Source of the DNA: Breviolum minutum Mf 1.05b.01
Lineage: Eukaryota; Sar; Dinophyceae; Suessiales; Symbiodiniaceae
Reading direction: 5' to 3'
Assembly (NCBI GenBank): GCA_000507305.1
Contig: DF240091.1
Span: 62,001-126,000 of the forward strand
DNA length: 64,000 nucleotides
Below are positions 1 to 11,060 of this stretch, piece by piece (the stretch's first letter is position 1; every line of letters begins with the position of its first letter). A program made the position numbers and the translations under genes. The notes beneath the pieces were generated by a model, which worked only from the letters and a program-made list of their open reading frames with translations, was not told the origin of the DNA and ran no database searches.

Positions 1-85
1 CATAATGTGCAGCTCCATCCCCACTGGCAACTTCAGGAATCTTTACAAGTCTGTCAGCAAGAAGGAGTGATGGAGTGGTTAAAAT

Positions 86-208
86 GAACATGCACTTCTT
101 GTGCGTGCTTTTTGGACGGGATGAGCAATACATAATTGCCATCCATGTTGGGAAGCAAAGGGTTCCAACACAGCTCTTACCATGCCGTTATTTTATGATG
201 GCTTGGTG
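86..208 (+). other. Short open stretch at left edge, possible exon
   Basis: An ATG at 86 opens about 40 codons that end at a TGA near 206. The composition looks protein-like (for example the segment FGRDEQYIIAIHVGKQRVP), but no family is recognised. It could be an exon of a gene extending left of the window or a chance frame. The rest of 1-700 shows only short overlapping frames, and I see no other feature there. Confidence 0.2.
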
Positions 209-701
209 ACTCCAAATAAGGAGTATAGTGTGTGTGCAGTTGGGGATTCGCAATGCCAAAATCTGTCACGGAAAACAATGGTTAATCTGGCTGCTGCCGT
301 AGCTACAAAACAAACAACTCAAACTTTCGCCAAACCCAACCCATCGCCATGCCAGGTAGATCCAGGGACGAAACTGGCACTTCTCTCCTGCGGCACTATG
401 CCAAGCTGATATGCAATGGCGCTGGGACTCCCAGTTGGCTCCTGTGTGGGGCAGGTCATCCATACGAAATCCAAAATTTATTGTCCTCTCTCAGCTATGT
501 ATCACTCAAACTTGTCTCAGGATTGATGTTTCAGTGGGGACCTGCATGATAGAAACAACATTCTTGCAACACCACTGCCACTTACTAACTATACTCATCC
601 CCAAGTACATGATATCTAATATAAATCAAGGGGTTTATATAGTGGTTCCCTTCTTTTAGTTTTTGGGGTTCAATGTAGCCAATTCTCTTTGCACGTGAGC
701 C

Positions 702-1748
702 ATGGATGATGATAGCGACGATTTGTTGCTTGCCCTGCTTACCTATGACTGCCCCATGACTGGGGGTAAACGGACAGCTGGGCAGTGTGATATCCCAGTC
801 ACTTCAAGCAGGAAAGCCCGGATTCTTATATGCAAATGATTTACTTAAAGTGCAATTTCAGAGTCCAGTTCTTCAGGTATCTTCTTGTTTCATTTTGATT
901 GATTGTATGTAAGGATCGATGACACACAGAACAAGGCCATCCTTGCACCCGTAGAGCCGTTACTTCCCAGAGTGTCTTCCTGCAGTGGTGGATCAACTAG
1001 TGAAGAAACTGAAACCCCCTTTGATGATTATTTCAATAGAGATTTTGATGGGGCCTCAGCCTGCCCGCAAAACCCCTCTCCTGATCGTGAAGTCCATCCA
1101 GTATCCATCGCTTTAGAAGCAACAGCGAACAAGGTACTTGGTCTGTAACAGTTTAGAGTCTTAGTACGTATACATGGACTTTATTTGCATATCTCGTCAA
1201 ATTTTGTTTGACTGATGTGCAATTGACTTTGACATTACACCATATCTATATCTAAGGCATCTAAGAGCCTACTTGCCAATCCTGATGCTGCCATCCTCGC
1301 TGAAGTTGGGTCTACATTCCATCCTGAGGGGTTTGACTGGAAACAACTTAGGGTCCATCAGCTTTTCTATCGTTGCCCAAGTTCAACGAATATGATAAGT
1401 GGAAAATTGTTGGCACACTGCAAACGTCAGGTGATCGCCTTGCGGGAGGAGATTGGCATTAGGGTATGCTGCTTTAAAATAGGAATTACAGCCAACCCTC
1501 CCCAACGCTTTTCTTCCTACGTGCAAAAGAATTATAGTTGCATGTGGGTCATTGCATCCTCAGAATGCCTTGGTACCATTAGTATGCTTGAAGCTGCTCT
1601 AATTTCTGAATATCAAAAGCACATAGGATGCAAAAATGAGCCTGAAACTGGCGGCGAAGGTGCACTGAATCGTAGTGCCCGAGCCATACCACCTTTTTTT
1701 TGCTACATAACTGCTGGAAGGGCAGACCAAGCCCGATGGGTGGGGTAG
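702..1748 (+). CDS. GIY-YIG-like nuclease-domain protein (3 exons)
   Basis: The start ATG at 702 begins an acidic leader (MDDDSDDLLLALL). Exon 1 ends somewhere near 815-830; the donor is unclear and may be non-GT. Exon 2 is 914-1133. It is joined by a clean GT-AG intron (1134-1256, phase 0) to exon 3 at 1257, which reads to a stop at 1746-1748. Exon 3 holds a GIY-YIG/URI-like module: a KIGITANPPQRFSSY block, then an EAALISEY helix with the expected acidic residue, then GCKNEPETGGEG and a PPFFCYITAGRADQ strand. Proteins with this fold cut DNA as homing, restriction or repair nucleases. The canonical GIY and YIG tripeptides are not intact, so activity is uncertain. A phase-0 GT at 1740 could instead splice into the next coding block at 2050, making one fused protein. 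Confidence 0.6.
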
Positions 1749-2049
1749 ATCCCATGGGGTGCTGAGTTGGAGAAAAACAAAACTGTCTTCGTTTGCCTGC
1801 ATGTGAGTGCAAGAGGGTGTGTGTGCGTGTGGGTAGGTTCGGTATGTGTTGCAGCATTCATCGCATATATGCACCATCGCAAGCAATCAGCATTCATCTG
1901 AACCCATCTTTCCTATCCAGATTACCTCTGAATCATGTAGTTACACTGCACCACTACACCACCGTAGATTTAAGTGTATACCCCTGAAAATCTATATACA
2001 AAATACATCAAAATACCCAAGACCAAAACCTGGATACTGCATTGCTAAG

Positions 2050-4089
2050 GCTTCATGCAGCCACATTGTTGAGCTGGCCAGAGAAGAGGTCCGTGGGAAC
2101 AACCGGGCTAGCCGTGAGGCAAGGGACTTTGCTGGCATTTCACTGGCACATGCGGAGAGGGGATGCCATGTGATATTCAAAAAGTATGGATACAGTGTTC
2201 CCATTACGGTTCGCCACATGGACATTGGGCCTGGAAACCTGAAGTCTTTTCCATACCTACTCTTTTCTGATTGGGCTAGACATTTGCTCGACACTGGTAG
2301 ACTTCCCCGTCAGCTATGTGGTGTACGGACATTCTCTGAGATGAGATTGACTTTACAGGAGTTTTGGAGAAGGTATAAGGACTTGCATCCTGACCACGAA
2401 GTATTTCAAATGGACATTGATCTTTCGGTGACAGTTCCAGTATATTCACATACGGATGAGGGCAGGTCCTACAAACACCAACCATTGTGGGTACTGAGCA
2501 CTCATGGTTGCTGTGGGAGGGGGACGAAGTCTTACATAGAGCAAAAGAAACATCTGAGACCTCTTCGACAAAGAGAAATGGGTTTGAACTTTGTGGGTTC
2601 AACGTGGTCATCCCAATTCATGTTTGCTACAGCATTGAGAGAAGTTTTGGTTGAGAATGAGGGCTCTATGGATACTATATTGGCCGCTTATGCAGCTGAT
2701 ATGTCTATGCTAATCCACGAGGGCATCAAAAGCACGGATGGTTCCTATCACGTTCGTATCCTCCATTTGGGGAGCAAGGGTCACTTGTATTACATTGATT
2801 TGGTTGAACTTTGATAGAATACAACTTGTCAGTTTTGTGCTTTGTATGTTGTACTTACAGGGGTTTCCAACAAATATATTCCCAACATTTTTCTTTATCG
2901 AAATGATTTTTGGAAAACAAAGGTGATCTACCAGCACTCGCAAAGCTGGCAAACATGAAACGAACACACTCCCATGTACCCAGAGCTGGATCTTCAAAGA
3001 AGGCATGTCTTGGCATATGCTGGATGTGTGATGCAGGCAAGGAACCAAGATTTCCAGGGGATACTTCACACCCATATGAAGACACTTCTATCAATGCAAG
3101 TTGGACTACTACAGTGGCGGGTCCAAACGGTACTTTACCATGGGATACGGAACCTGTGATCTTGTCAGGGTTGCCAATGGTCCCGTTGGAGAAACCCAAT
3201 TTCTTCCTGACCGATTGTTGGCACAACTTCCACTTGGGCCTAGCAAAACACTTCCTGGCTTCTAGTTTTGTTTGTGCAATTGAGAGGTTGAATTCGTTTC
3301 CAGCTACATCAGTCGAAAGCAGGTTTGACTTCTTGTCTCAGGATTTTGCTGACTTTTGTAGACTGAAAAATATTCATGCCTACATGAAGGAAATTTCACG
3401 GGAGACTTGCTCCTTTCCTTCAAGCAAAGCTTGTCCAGTGGGCCGGTGGAGTAAGGGAGTGGTGGCTAGCCAGTGGATGGCATATCTGGAGAACTATTGT
3501 GACCGCTTTGTTGTGAACAAAACTGATGACCCTGTGATGTTGACCATCGTTCTTGGGCAAAACATTCAATACAGGAAGTCTTTTCATTTTTTGTTTCAAC
3601 TTCCCCACGGGTTTGTTTTAAATGGCTCAATGGGCCCTTTGGTGTGGTGATGGAAATGATGTTTTTTAAGGCCAAATCTGTGGTGGCAATGAACTTAGCG
3701 ATGTCCTTTATGTATGTCACTGGGTTTTGGATACCTCGAGAACAGGGGCTGCATCTCGCCAATCTACTCCTTACGTTTTTGCAGGGGTACACCAAACTTG
3801 CAAAGCTATGTCTTCAATCTGGAAAACATAGGTTCGGATTGATGCCGAAACTACACCTTCACCACGCTTCAACAGACTCAGGGTTGAAGCTCACCGTTCC
3901 CCATGGGTTATAAACCCTATGTCAGAGAGCGTTCAAATCCAAGAAGATTATATTGGCAGGCCGAGTCGGATCAGTAGGCGAGTGGACATAAGACAGTTAC
4001 ATATGAGAGTAGTAGAGCGGTCACTCATCGCCTCTCAACAAGGTTTGGAGGTTTCAGATGTGGATGACAGAGGGCTAACCCCAAAATGA
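2050..4089 (+). pseudogene. High-copy dinoflagellate protein of unknown function, frameshifted
   Basis: This block belongs to a family I recognise from Symbiodinium gene predictions, where it occurs in very many copies; its function is unknown. Exon 1 is about 2050-2779. It is joined by a GT-AG intron (2780-2922) that restores the codon for KGDLPALAK. Exon 2 is 2923 to about 3548, and exon 3 starts at 3671 (phase 0). Family blocks in order are DEGRSYKHQPLWVLSTHG, GSTWSSQFMFATAL, KKACLGICWMC, FHLGLAKHFLASSFV, GRWSKGVVASQWMAYLE and EDYIGRPSRISRRV. Near 3863-3868 the frame breaks: the downstream blocks through the stop at 4087-4089 lie in another frame, and there is no room for an intron. This is either a decayed copy or a sequencing indel. 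The high copy number and the nuclease module just upstream suggest a mobile origin, but that is inference. Confidence 0.75.
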
Positions 4090-4744
4090 TTTTAAACTAA
4101 GACCTTGATGTTTAAAAGAATATTCTAAATGAGTTTTATCTTGTTCCATTTCTTTAATTTGTTTCAATGTGGCTAGCCTGTGTGCTCAACGCGGTGGAAG
4201 ATCTTGACAACATCAATGAGATTGGTGGAAAATACCGGGGCTGACTGTGGGTGACTTGTGATGGACTGGGGGAAGGTGGGTAGCCCAATGGTGATTTTCC
4301 TGAAAGAAAAGATTGAGATGTATAGTCGTTTGTTTTTATTGTGTGTTATCTGTGGAAATCTTGAGATTGTTGGTTTGTTTTGGATGATCTTTAGAAGCAT
4401 CATCAAGCAACTTCGGCAGCATCATCATCAAAACATGTGGGTATGTGCATTGTAACATGTTTGGCTAAACTAGAAAGGGGCGTGTTTTTTAGTAAGGGTC
4501 GTGATTTTTAGAAAGGGGCGTGTTTATCCAAAAGTATGGGTAGAACCCCTTTTGGAAGGACAAGTGAGACCAAGGTATATATATATATATACATCTTCAA
4601 AATTGGTTGTTTTTTTGTGGATTGTCATGTTAAATTTGCCGGGTGGGGTTGTATGTTGGGTGATATCACTTGTTGTACAAATCAGCTGTGTACAAAGCTG
4701 GTACAAAGCGGGTAAAGCAGCTCCTAAGTTCGGGTCAGTTTATG

Positions 4745-4842
4745 TACCATCCCTGAAATTAACAGCTTGCACCTGAAAATGGGTGGTTGGAAGATGACAT
4801 GTCCTCGTGGGTTTCGGCCTATTTTTAGGGGTTAGCTGTTGG
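4745..4842. repeat. Palindromic MITE family A, copy 1
   Basis: A TA-ended inverted repeat. The left arm is like TACCATCCCTGAAATTAACAG, followed by CACCTGAAAATGGGTGG. The right arm is decayed (CCTATTTTTAGGGGTTAGC). About 98 bp. Confidence 0.65.
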
Positions 4843-4894
4843 GTGATTTATTTTTTGTGCGGTGAACACAAGTTCAGTTAATCCCAAAACTGCC

Positions 4895-4922
4895 GCAGGA
4901 TTCTTCCATCAACAGTAGGATT
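4895..4922. repeat. MITE family B, right-end fragment
   Basis: A match to the family B right end (GCAGGATTCTTCCATCAACAGTA). No left arm is seen, so this is a truncated copy. Confidence 0.5.
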
Positions 4923-5032
4923 GCTGAACGCAACCAAAAATTCATGGACGAGTGTTTTTTTCATCAGAGTGACTGATGTCCATAGGCTTTACCGCTGACT
5001 GATTTTGGCGTAAACAAATTGTCAACGAGAAA

Positions 5033-5132
5033 CTAGGTGGTGGTTTCAAATATTTTTTCTTTTCACCCCTATTTGGGGAAGATGAACCCATTTTGACTAA
5101 TATTTTTCAAATGGGTTGAAACCACCACCTAG
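5033..5132. repeat. Palindromic MITE family C, copy 1
   Basis: The terminal inverted repeat CTAGGTGGTGGTTTCAAA is mirrored by TTGAAACCACCACCTAG at the other end. The interior carries CCCCTATTTGGGGAAGAT. It is 100 bp, with TA at each end just inside the repeat edge. A second copy is at 57492-57590. Confidence 0.75.
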
Positions 5133-5447
5133 AGAAATTCAGGTTTTTTATAGCAGGAACTAATTTCGACGTGTGAAGGATCAGTATTGCAACGTAAAAA
5201 TTCGCTCATAGAAATTCGTACGAGATGTGATAAGCCATCCACTTCGATGGTCCATGCAGTAGCTGCTGCGGAAAGCGGTTGAGCATCTTCAAAGCTGGCT
5301 TTTGGGGTTTGTAAACAGTTCTGGTTAAATTATAGCGACCGAAAAAACGACCTTGGCCAAATAAAAGGTAGCTGAGGTTTCGGGAAATCTTATTAATTCA
5401 GGCAAATCTGTAGGTTGGTGAAATATCTTAATTTAATTTGCCCAAAG

Positions 5448-5552
5448 TTTTACGCAATGCTCACGAACTGGAAGATTTTAAGGTGGAGAAAGATGCTCAC
5501 AACCGTGCTTCGCTGATCTTGGCAGCCACATGGCCGCACTTGGAACCATCCT
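5448..5552 (+). CDS. Exon, possibly upstream part of the MgtE-N-like gene
   Basis: An open exon between an AG at 5446-5447 and a GT at 5553 (phase 1 to 1). It reads LRNAHELEDFKVEKDAHNRA and then SLILAATWPHLEPS. The short amphipathic helices and the ASLILA pattern resemble the repeats in the exons from 6799 on, so it may be the same gene. This link is inferred from style and position only. Intervening exons between 5553 and 6798 were not found. Confidence 0.4.
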
Positions 5553-5965
5553 GTTAACCAAGTTGCCTAAAACCATTGACTTAAAGGACATGTTCCATCT
5601 AGCACTTCGTTTGTATTTTTTTTTGTCACTTTCAGTAAACAGCATGTAAACAGCAAGCCCATTTAATTAATGATACGTTTAAGTTCTGGTGGATAGATTC
5701 ATATAGACTGTTTCCCCAAAACATTTTGTTTCCTCCTCGGTTTCCCCCAACAAGCGAACTCGCATTTGAATAACGCATAAAGAAATGATGGGTTTCAAGG
5801 ATCCAATTAACTAAGCTTAGTTGGGGAGAATCCCCAAGGTCCGGTGGTTTCGTAAGGGAATCCCCCCCCCCCAAAAAAATACCGTTGATGCAAAACCGAA
5901 ATCTCAGGCTAAAGTCACCAGTTTAAGGGAACGGTACAAGTAGTCTATCCCAGGGTTTTTTTTAC

Positions 5966-6018
5966 ATCCAAATTTGGGTGGTTGGGAAATTTGGATTTCT
6001 GGAACCATCAACAGTATC
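5966..6018. repeat. MITE family B, subtype 2 fragment
   Basis: The sequence TACATCC..GGTGGTTGGGAAAT..GGATTTCTGGAACCATCAACAGTA closely matches 9211-9261 and shares the family B right end CATCAACAGTA. Confidence 0.55.
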
Positions 6019-6557
6019 ACCCACTCCTGGATGGTTATACCAGATGATGCATGATTATGCCAACATTAACATGCCACAAATTATTTATTTACCCCAAGAA
6101 AGTGGAGTTTTTTAAAAAACCTTACAACTGGTACAAGGTACTTAGTTCCCTGCCAGTTATCAGTTATAAGTGGGGTTATGTGTATAACTCCTATAAGTAG
6201 GGTTATGACATATGTTACCACTGTCAGCTACCCATGTATTTACGGCCATTTATAGTAGCGTTATTTGGACCTCCATTTATAACGATCGTGAAAACGGGGT
6301 GGCCCACCTGGTAGGGGCCTGTATAAGCTGTATGGATACGGCTTATGGATTCCGGGAAAACCCACCCCCCAAATAGGCTTATAATAGCCGAAAATAAGGT
6401 TCAGCAGGTACCTCCATTTTAGGTACCTGAATCTTCTTGGTGATGTTAGTAAGTGGTTCATAACAATTTCATACCCATGAGTAAGCCCCCCAAGGAGGTT
6501 AGGTGTTGTTCCGTTCCCCTTCCAAATGGCGTTTCCGTAACCATGGGAAACTTTCCC

Positions 6558-6643
6558 TACCCACCTGGAGTTTAACAGCTCGCCCCTGAAAATATACCAT
6601 CCCAAAAGGAAAGGCTTGTCTTCCAGTCCCATCCATTTTCAGG
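6558..6643. repeat. Palindromic MITE family A, copy 2 (reverse orientation)
   Basis: It contains TTTAACAGCTCGCCCCTGAAAA, the internal block CCATCCCAAAAGGAAAGGCT, and the mirrored CCATCCATTTTCAGG. The right end is decayed. Confidence 0.55.
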
Positions 6644-6666
6644 TTTTATCAATAGCTGTTTCGAAC

Positions 6667-6795
6667 GTTCCCTTAATAGGTGGGATCGGTGGCATGTAAT
6701 CCCCCAATTGGCAGTATATAACACTTATGTATACCACTTATAGGCCTTGCCTTCAGGTTGGGTTATATGCTACTGATCCCACCTATTAAGGGAAC
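6667..6795. repeat. MITE-like element E with 21-bp perfect terminal inverted repeats
   Basis: The left end 6667-6687 (GTTCCCTTAATAGGTGGGAT plus C) is the exact reverse complement of the right end 6775-6795. The element is 129 bp. Its right end stops three bases (CAG) before the predicted exon at 6799, so the element forms the 3' end of the intron. I found no second copy in the window. Confidence 0.8.
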
Positions 6796-6798
6796 CAG

Positions 6799-7215
6799 GT
6801 TTCACTCCATTGATTCTATGTTAAACTTCCCGGGGTCTAACCCCCATCGCACCGCTTGGGAGGAAATGTCCAGTTCATCAGCTGGCGATTTGATCGCCGA
6901 GTTGAAGGCTGCGGATGCTGCCTGGATCGTAGGGGAACTGGACGTGAAGACGGCGAGTGGTATCCTGTATGATGCTCGGTAGAAAGGAGACCCCCCTTGG
7001 TAGATTAACGGCTGGTTCACCTACAGCCATCACCCATGAAAGGAAATGAAAATGATCTGAACCAAACATCCATGAGGACATGTTCCATGTTAATCTTGAG
7101 GGGTGTACCAAGAAAGCTGGATGAAATGATGAAATGCATCAAGATGATGGAACTATGGATTGAGGATTGAGATCAGATTTTGTTGGTGACTTGTTTCTTA
7201 AATGTTTGCCCAGAA

Positions 7216-7266
<51 letters not shown>

Positions 7267-10200
7267 TCACAGAACAGGTGAGAGATGGTGACAGATGAGT
7301 TTTCACCAGGTGTCTCATTAATTAAGGGCTGACAGTTTTAGCTAGTTCAGTTTTGTCTTTTTCATTTTGAGGTTGGAAAAAGATCATTATTGAAGATAAC
7401 AGTTCGAGATAAGACCATGATTACTCAAAACAAATATTATACAACTGGTTTTGTGGGAAAATGCCAGGAGTATAGGAGTCCATTTGTTATTTGACCAAAC
7501 AACATTGATATAGGAGGCCATACGTTGCATATAGGAGGACATACATTTGCCATTGATATATTGACCAATTGATTGGTTTCTCATTTAATATACATAATCA
7601 TATATACCCTGGAAGTCAAAGACCATTAAAAGAATAGCCCCCGGGAACTGTCGTTGATAAACGCTTACTAAAACAATAGACTTTCCGGAAAAAACACTCA
7701 AAAATAGTCTTTGGACTTCCACGGATACGTATATGACCTCGAAATTGGTATCGGAGGAGTCCAAGTGTCATGCCTTTTGAATCTTGATGCTTCAGCTGAT
7801 GGGGATTGTTAGCAGATTAGCAGTTGGGAGCAGTAAGATTTGGCCTCTTAGCAAAAAAGTTACCCTCACCGAAAGTGACATATCTTTAGTATATTCGATA
7901 TTTCCATAGGCAAAGCTTAGTTCTCCTGCTGAAGGTTTAACTTTGTACATAAAGGGGCTACAGATTTACAGTCCCTAAAAATAACATAGCCCCTGAAAAT
8001 CGGTCATTTCAAAAAGGAAACTTGTATTCCAACCACCCATTTTCAGGCGCTATGTCAGTTTCGGGGATGCTTAAATGGCTGATTGCCAGGCACTTGTCGT
8101 TTGATTCCTCAGTAGATATACCGCAGACATTCAGAACACTTGAGCCATGATAAAAACCCTCGGATACTTTCCATTATATTGGTCATTTAATAGGGATCCT
8201 TATTATGGTTTATATATGATTTATTACAATCCCCAGATAATTGGGTAGTATAATCCCGTATATACCCGAAACAACCAGGTGTTTTTTTTCATTGCTCATT
8301 TGGGCCGAGGAGATGGCCTATGTTGGTGCAGGTTACGTATTAGCTGAACTGGAAACGGATCATGCAGCACAGATTCTGTTGGAAATGGACACGGAGAACG
8401 CGGCTTACATTTTGGAATCACGGTGGAAGAAGCGAGTGAAGAAACCACCAATTTGAGGTTTGACAATCCTTGCAGTAAGGTTTAAAGATGATTGAGGTGT
8501 GAAATCATGTGTATATATATTTATATATCTATATGTGTATATGATGATCCAGTCAAAGAAGCATCTCTGCAATGTTTGTACGGGTACCTTACCAAATTTA
8601 TCAATCTTGCACTGTCAACCCTTGTTGGGATGGGAAGGCGCCCATAATACAAGAGGATATCAAGAATAATATTTCAAGGAATTTAGGAATCTATTGAAAT
8701 CGATGTTGTGTTGCTGAGGTTGCAAAAGATGAAGATCACCAAAAAGTCAACCCCGCCCTTCCTGAAATCAATAGAAAACAATCCACCCAAAAACTATCAC
8801 ACCCTCAACAGACCTCAGCCCCCAAAAGGTAGCCTAGTAATAAGGCAAATAGACTTCCCTGACAAGTCAGGTTGAGGAATTGTACATATACACCAAAAAC
8901 ACCCTGCAAATAATTGCGAGAGCCAGGACGACATGACCAATGTTGCGAAGTACAACTATTGATATATTATCATGTTGACTAGCATGAGTTCTGGACTTTT
9001 TTGATAAACGATTTCAGAGTTTACACATTCAACTAATAGGTTGACGACTGATGGCTACCATGACTGTTGACACCCAGCTGCTATGAAACTTGCCAATATG
9101 AATATGTGTATTATATAAATCATACGGTTGCTGGTTCAGAAATCCGTCTAGCCAGTTGAGGGAAAGGTAGGCTAGCGGCTATCCCATTATTTACTAGAGT
9201 TTTACTTTTACATCCCAGAGGGTTGGGAAATGGGATTTCTGAACCATCAACAGTATCATACCCTTCGGATCCAGATATGTCCTAAGAAAGGGATTTCCCC
9301 TGTAATCCTATTGTAGGGATGGGATTGGGAGCATCAAACCTACTCTAGGGAAGGGTATGGATTCTTAGGGATAATCTCCCTTTCTAGCCGTTCAACTCAG
9401 GTTATGTCTCTCAACATGGCTTTTACATGCTTGCTAAACTTTGACTCTTGCAGGGACGGGGAGCACTTCCAAAAGATCGAATATTATAATATATTAATAT
9501 TTTTGCTGTACATATAAGTTACATATATATATATATATTTATTTGTTCACACAAACATATCATATCATATCTAACATGTACATAGATGGTGTGGTTTGAA
9601 ATATTTTGAAGCAATATCCTTGTAATGATGACAATTTGTCTCAAGTCGGTGGATTTGCAAATAGCTGCAAGAGCATCCAGGTACTGGTATGTGCTTATAT
9701 AATATAACATATATAACTTTGAACTATTCAACATGAAAAGGGTTTGAAGGGCAACCGTGCAACATCGCGTGAAATCAAAGGATGATATGGACACACCTGC
9801 AGCAACTGCGACACTTCAAGAAATGGAAAGTGCCTCGGCTACAGTGTATTTTTTTCCGACCAGAGAATGCCGGAAAAATATGTGTATATATTTAATTATT
9901 TGGATTTGAATACTTGTCGTATTTCAATTTACATTGTGCATAATTTACTTATTATGTCAATATTCTGTTATTTAGAGTCTACTTCCAAACAAACTCTAAC
10001 TTACTTCCAACAAACAAACCGAAATCCTGTTTTTTTCCATCCAAATCCATGTGACACGAAACCCTCCAACGCCAAAAATTAGCTCCCTCTACACCCCCGG
10101 TGTTCAAGTTACAGTCCTCGTTGGTGTCTGGAAAAATATGGATCCATGTAACCCATCAGCAAGAAGCCAGGTGATCATAGTGCCCCATTGTTGGCACAGA

Positions 10201-10288
10201 TGGTCCAAGACGCTGCAGCATTGATTCTTGCAGAGATGTGCAAAGAGGGAGATTATTTCACTCCTGGTGCAGTACTCTCGGAACCTTG
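6799..10288 (+). CDS. MgtE-N-like helical-repeat protein (multi-exon, partial model)
   Basis: Exons: 6799-6978 (phase 2 to 2), 7214-7277 (phase 2 to 0), 8310 to about 8421 (phase 0; a stop lies at 8454-8456 if not spliced), about 9792-9846, and 10200 to about 10270 (or to a stop near 10288). The first three join in phase. Repeated helix pairs such as AGDLIAELKAADAAWIVGEL, GYVLAELETDHAAQILLEMD and MVQDAAALILAEMCKEGDY resemble the helical repeats of the MgtE intracellular N domain (PF03448), which in bacteria senses Mg2+. No transporter membrane domain was found, so this is probably a repeat scaffold and not a Mg2+ channel. The second exon is almost entirely poly-Asp from a GAT microsatellite, followed by VTEQ and a GTGAGA donor. 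N-terminal exons are uncertain (see 5448-5552). A similar-looking FliG-type solenoid is the main alternative. Confidence 0.55.
7214..7277 (+). CDS. Poly-aspartate exon encoded by a GAT microsatellite
   Basis: AG at 7212-7213 and GTGAGA at 7278 bound a 64-nt exon. It reads Asn, a run of about 16 Asp, then VTEQ. Phase matches both the preceding exon (6978, phase 2) and the following one (8310, phase 0), which supports real coding use of the (GAT)n tract at about 7216-7265. Confidence 0.55.
7969..8070. repeat. Palindromic MITE family A, copy 3 (reverse orientation)
   Basis: It contains ATAGCCCCTGAAAATCGG and the mirrored CCACCCATTTTCAGG. The end TGTCAGTTTCGGGGATG is a divergent version of the family A tip. 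Confidence 0.6.
9211..9261. repeat. MITE family B, subtype 2 copy
   Basis: ACATCCCAGAGGGTTGGGAAATGGGATTTCTGAACCATCAACAGTA matches 5966-6018 nearly throughout. Confidence 0.55.
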
Positions 10289-10531
10289 ATCCTTTTCATT
10301 CTTGAATTCACATGTTTTGAAGTTGGATAAATAATCGAGGGAAATTATGGCTAGTCAACCTTTTCCCTTTAAGGGTATAATAAGGCCTCATTAAGGGAAA
10401 TGAATGGTTGATAAGGGTTTAATAAGGCCTTATTTCTGGCGGGGGTACGTTAGGGGGTTGGTTGAAAGTAATCATAAGCAAATGATGCTTCTAGTGCTTT
10501 TTGTCTTCTTGTTGCAAGGGTGATGTGTGAG

Positions 10532-10534
10532 TGT

Positions 10535-10616
<82 letters not shown>

Positions 10617-10653
10617 GGTGTTGGTGTTGCTGTTGCTGTTGCTGTTGTTGTTG

Positions 10654-10685
<32 letters not shown>

Positions 10686-10697
10686 GGTGGTGGTGGT
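10532..10697. repeat. (GTT)n microsatellite grading into (GGT)n
   Basis: About 165 bp of trinucleotide repeat: GTT units, then GTTGGT and GCT-GTT variants, then pure GGT. It gives open frames on both strands (poly-Val/Leu/Cys, or poly-Gln/His on the minus strand). I see no splice context to show that it is translated. Confidence 0.9.
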
Positions 10698-10884
10698 CCT
10701 TGTACAATGCCAGGATCATGAGAGAAGTCTTCTTGAGTCTCGCCTTACTTTTTGTGAATCTTCTTGTCCTGCTGGTGCCGTGCGTCATCTTTGCCTTGAC
10801 TCGCATGTTCATCACAAGTGGTGTTGTAGTGGTGCCTGTGGTTCGACCACTGATTTTCAGCGCGTCATTGATCTTCTATTGTGG

Positions 10885-11060
10885 TATGCTCTTTGCTGCA
10901 ATGCATTGCTTCTCCGGTCAGCATAGAGCATCCATGCGAAAGCCTGCTAAGCCCAACTCTCACCGCGACTTCGGCGGAGGTCACACGTGTCTCTAGCAGA
11001 GTGAAAATTGGAACAGTGCCACTCGCAAGGGCATTTGTCATCGTATCACCGTTTCTTTTT
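10885..11060 (+). other. Possible exon after the GTT repeat
   Basis: One frame reads SPVSIEHPCESLLSPTLTAT, then SAEVTRVSSRVKIGTVPLAR, ending at a TAA near 11061. The composition is protein-like, but no splice sites or family fix it. The rest of 10290-12170 has no other supported gene. Confidence 0.2.

Noticed and set aside
1600..1897. Three overlapping minus-strand open frames
   Set aside because: Antisense shadows of the nuclease exon and a GTGTGT-rich stretch; no domain.
2276..3226. Minus-strand frames over the high-copy protein
   Set aside because: The + strand has clear family motifs and a phase-restoring intron.
10450..10815. Minus-strand His/Gln-rich protein
   Set aside because: Entirely dependent on the microsatellite; the flanking residues show no domain.
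10520..10926. Long open frames of poly-Val, poly-Leu, poly-Cys and antisense poly-Gln/His
   Set aside because: They are by-products of the GTT/GGT microsatellite, which is open in all frames. No splice context supports translation.
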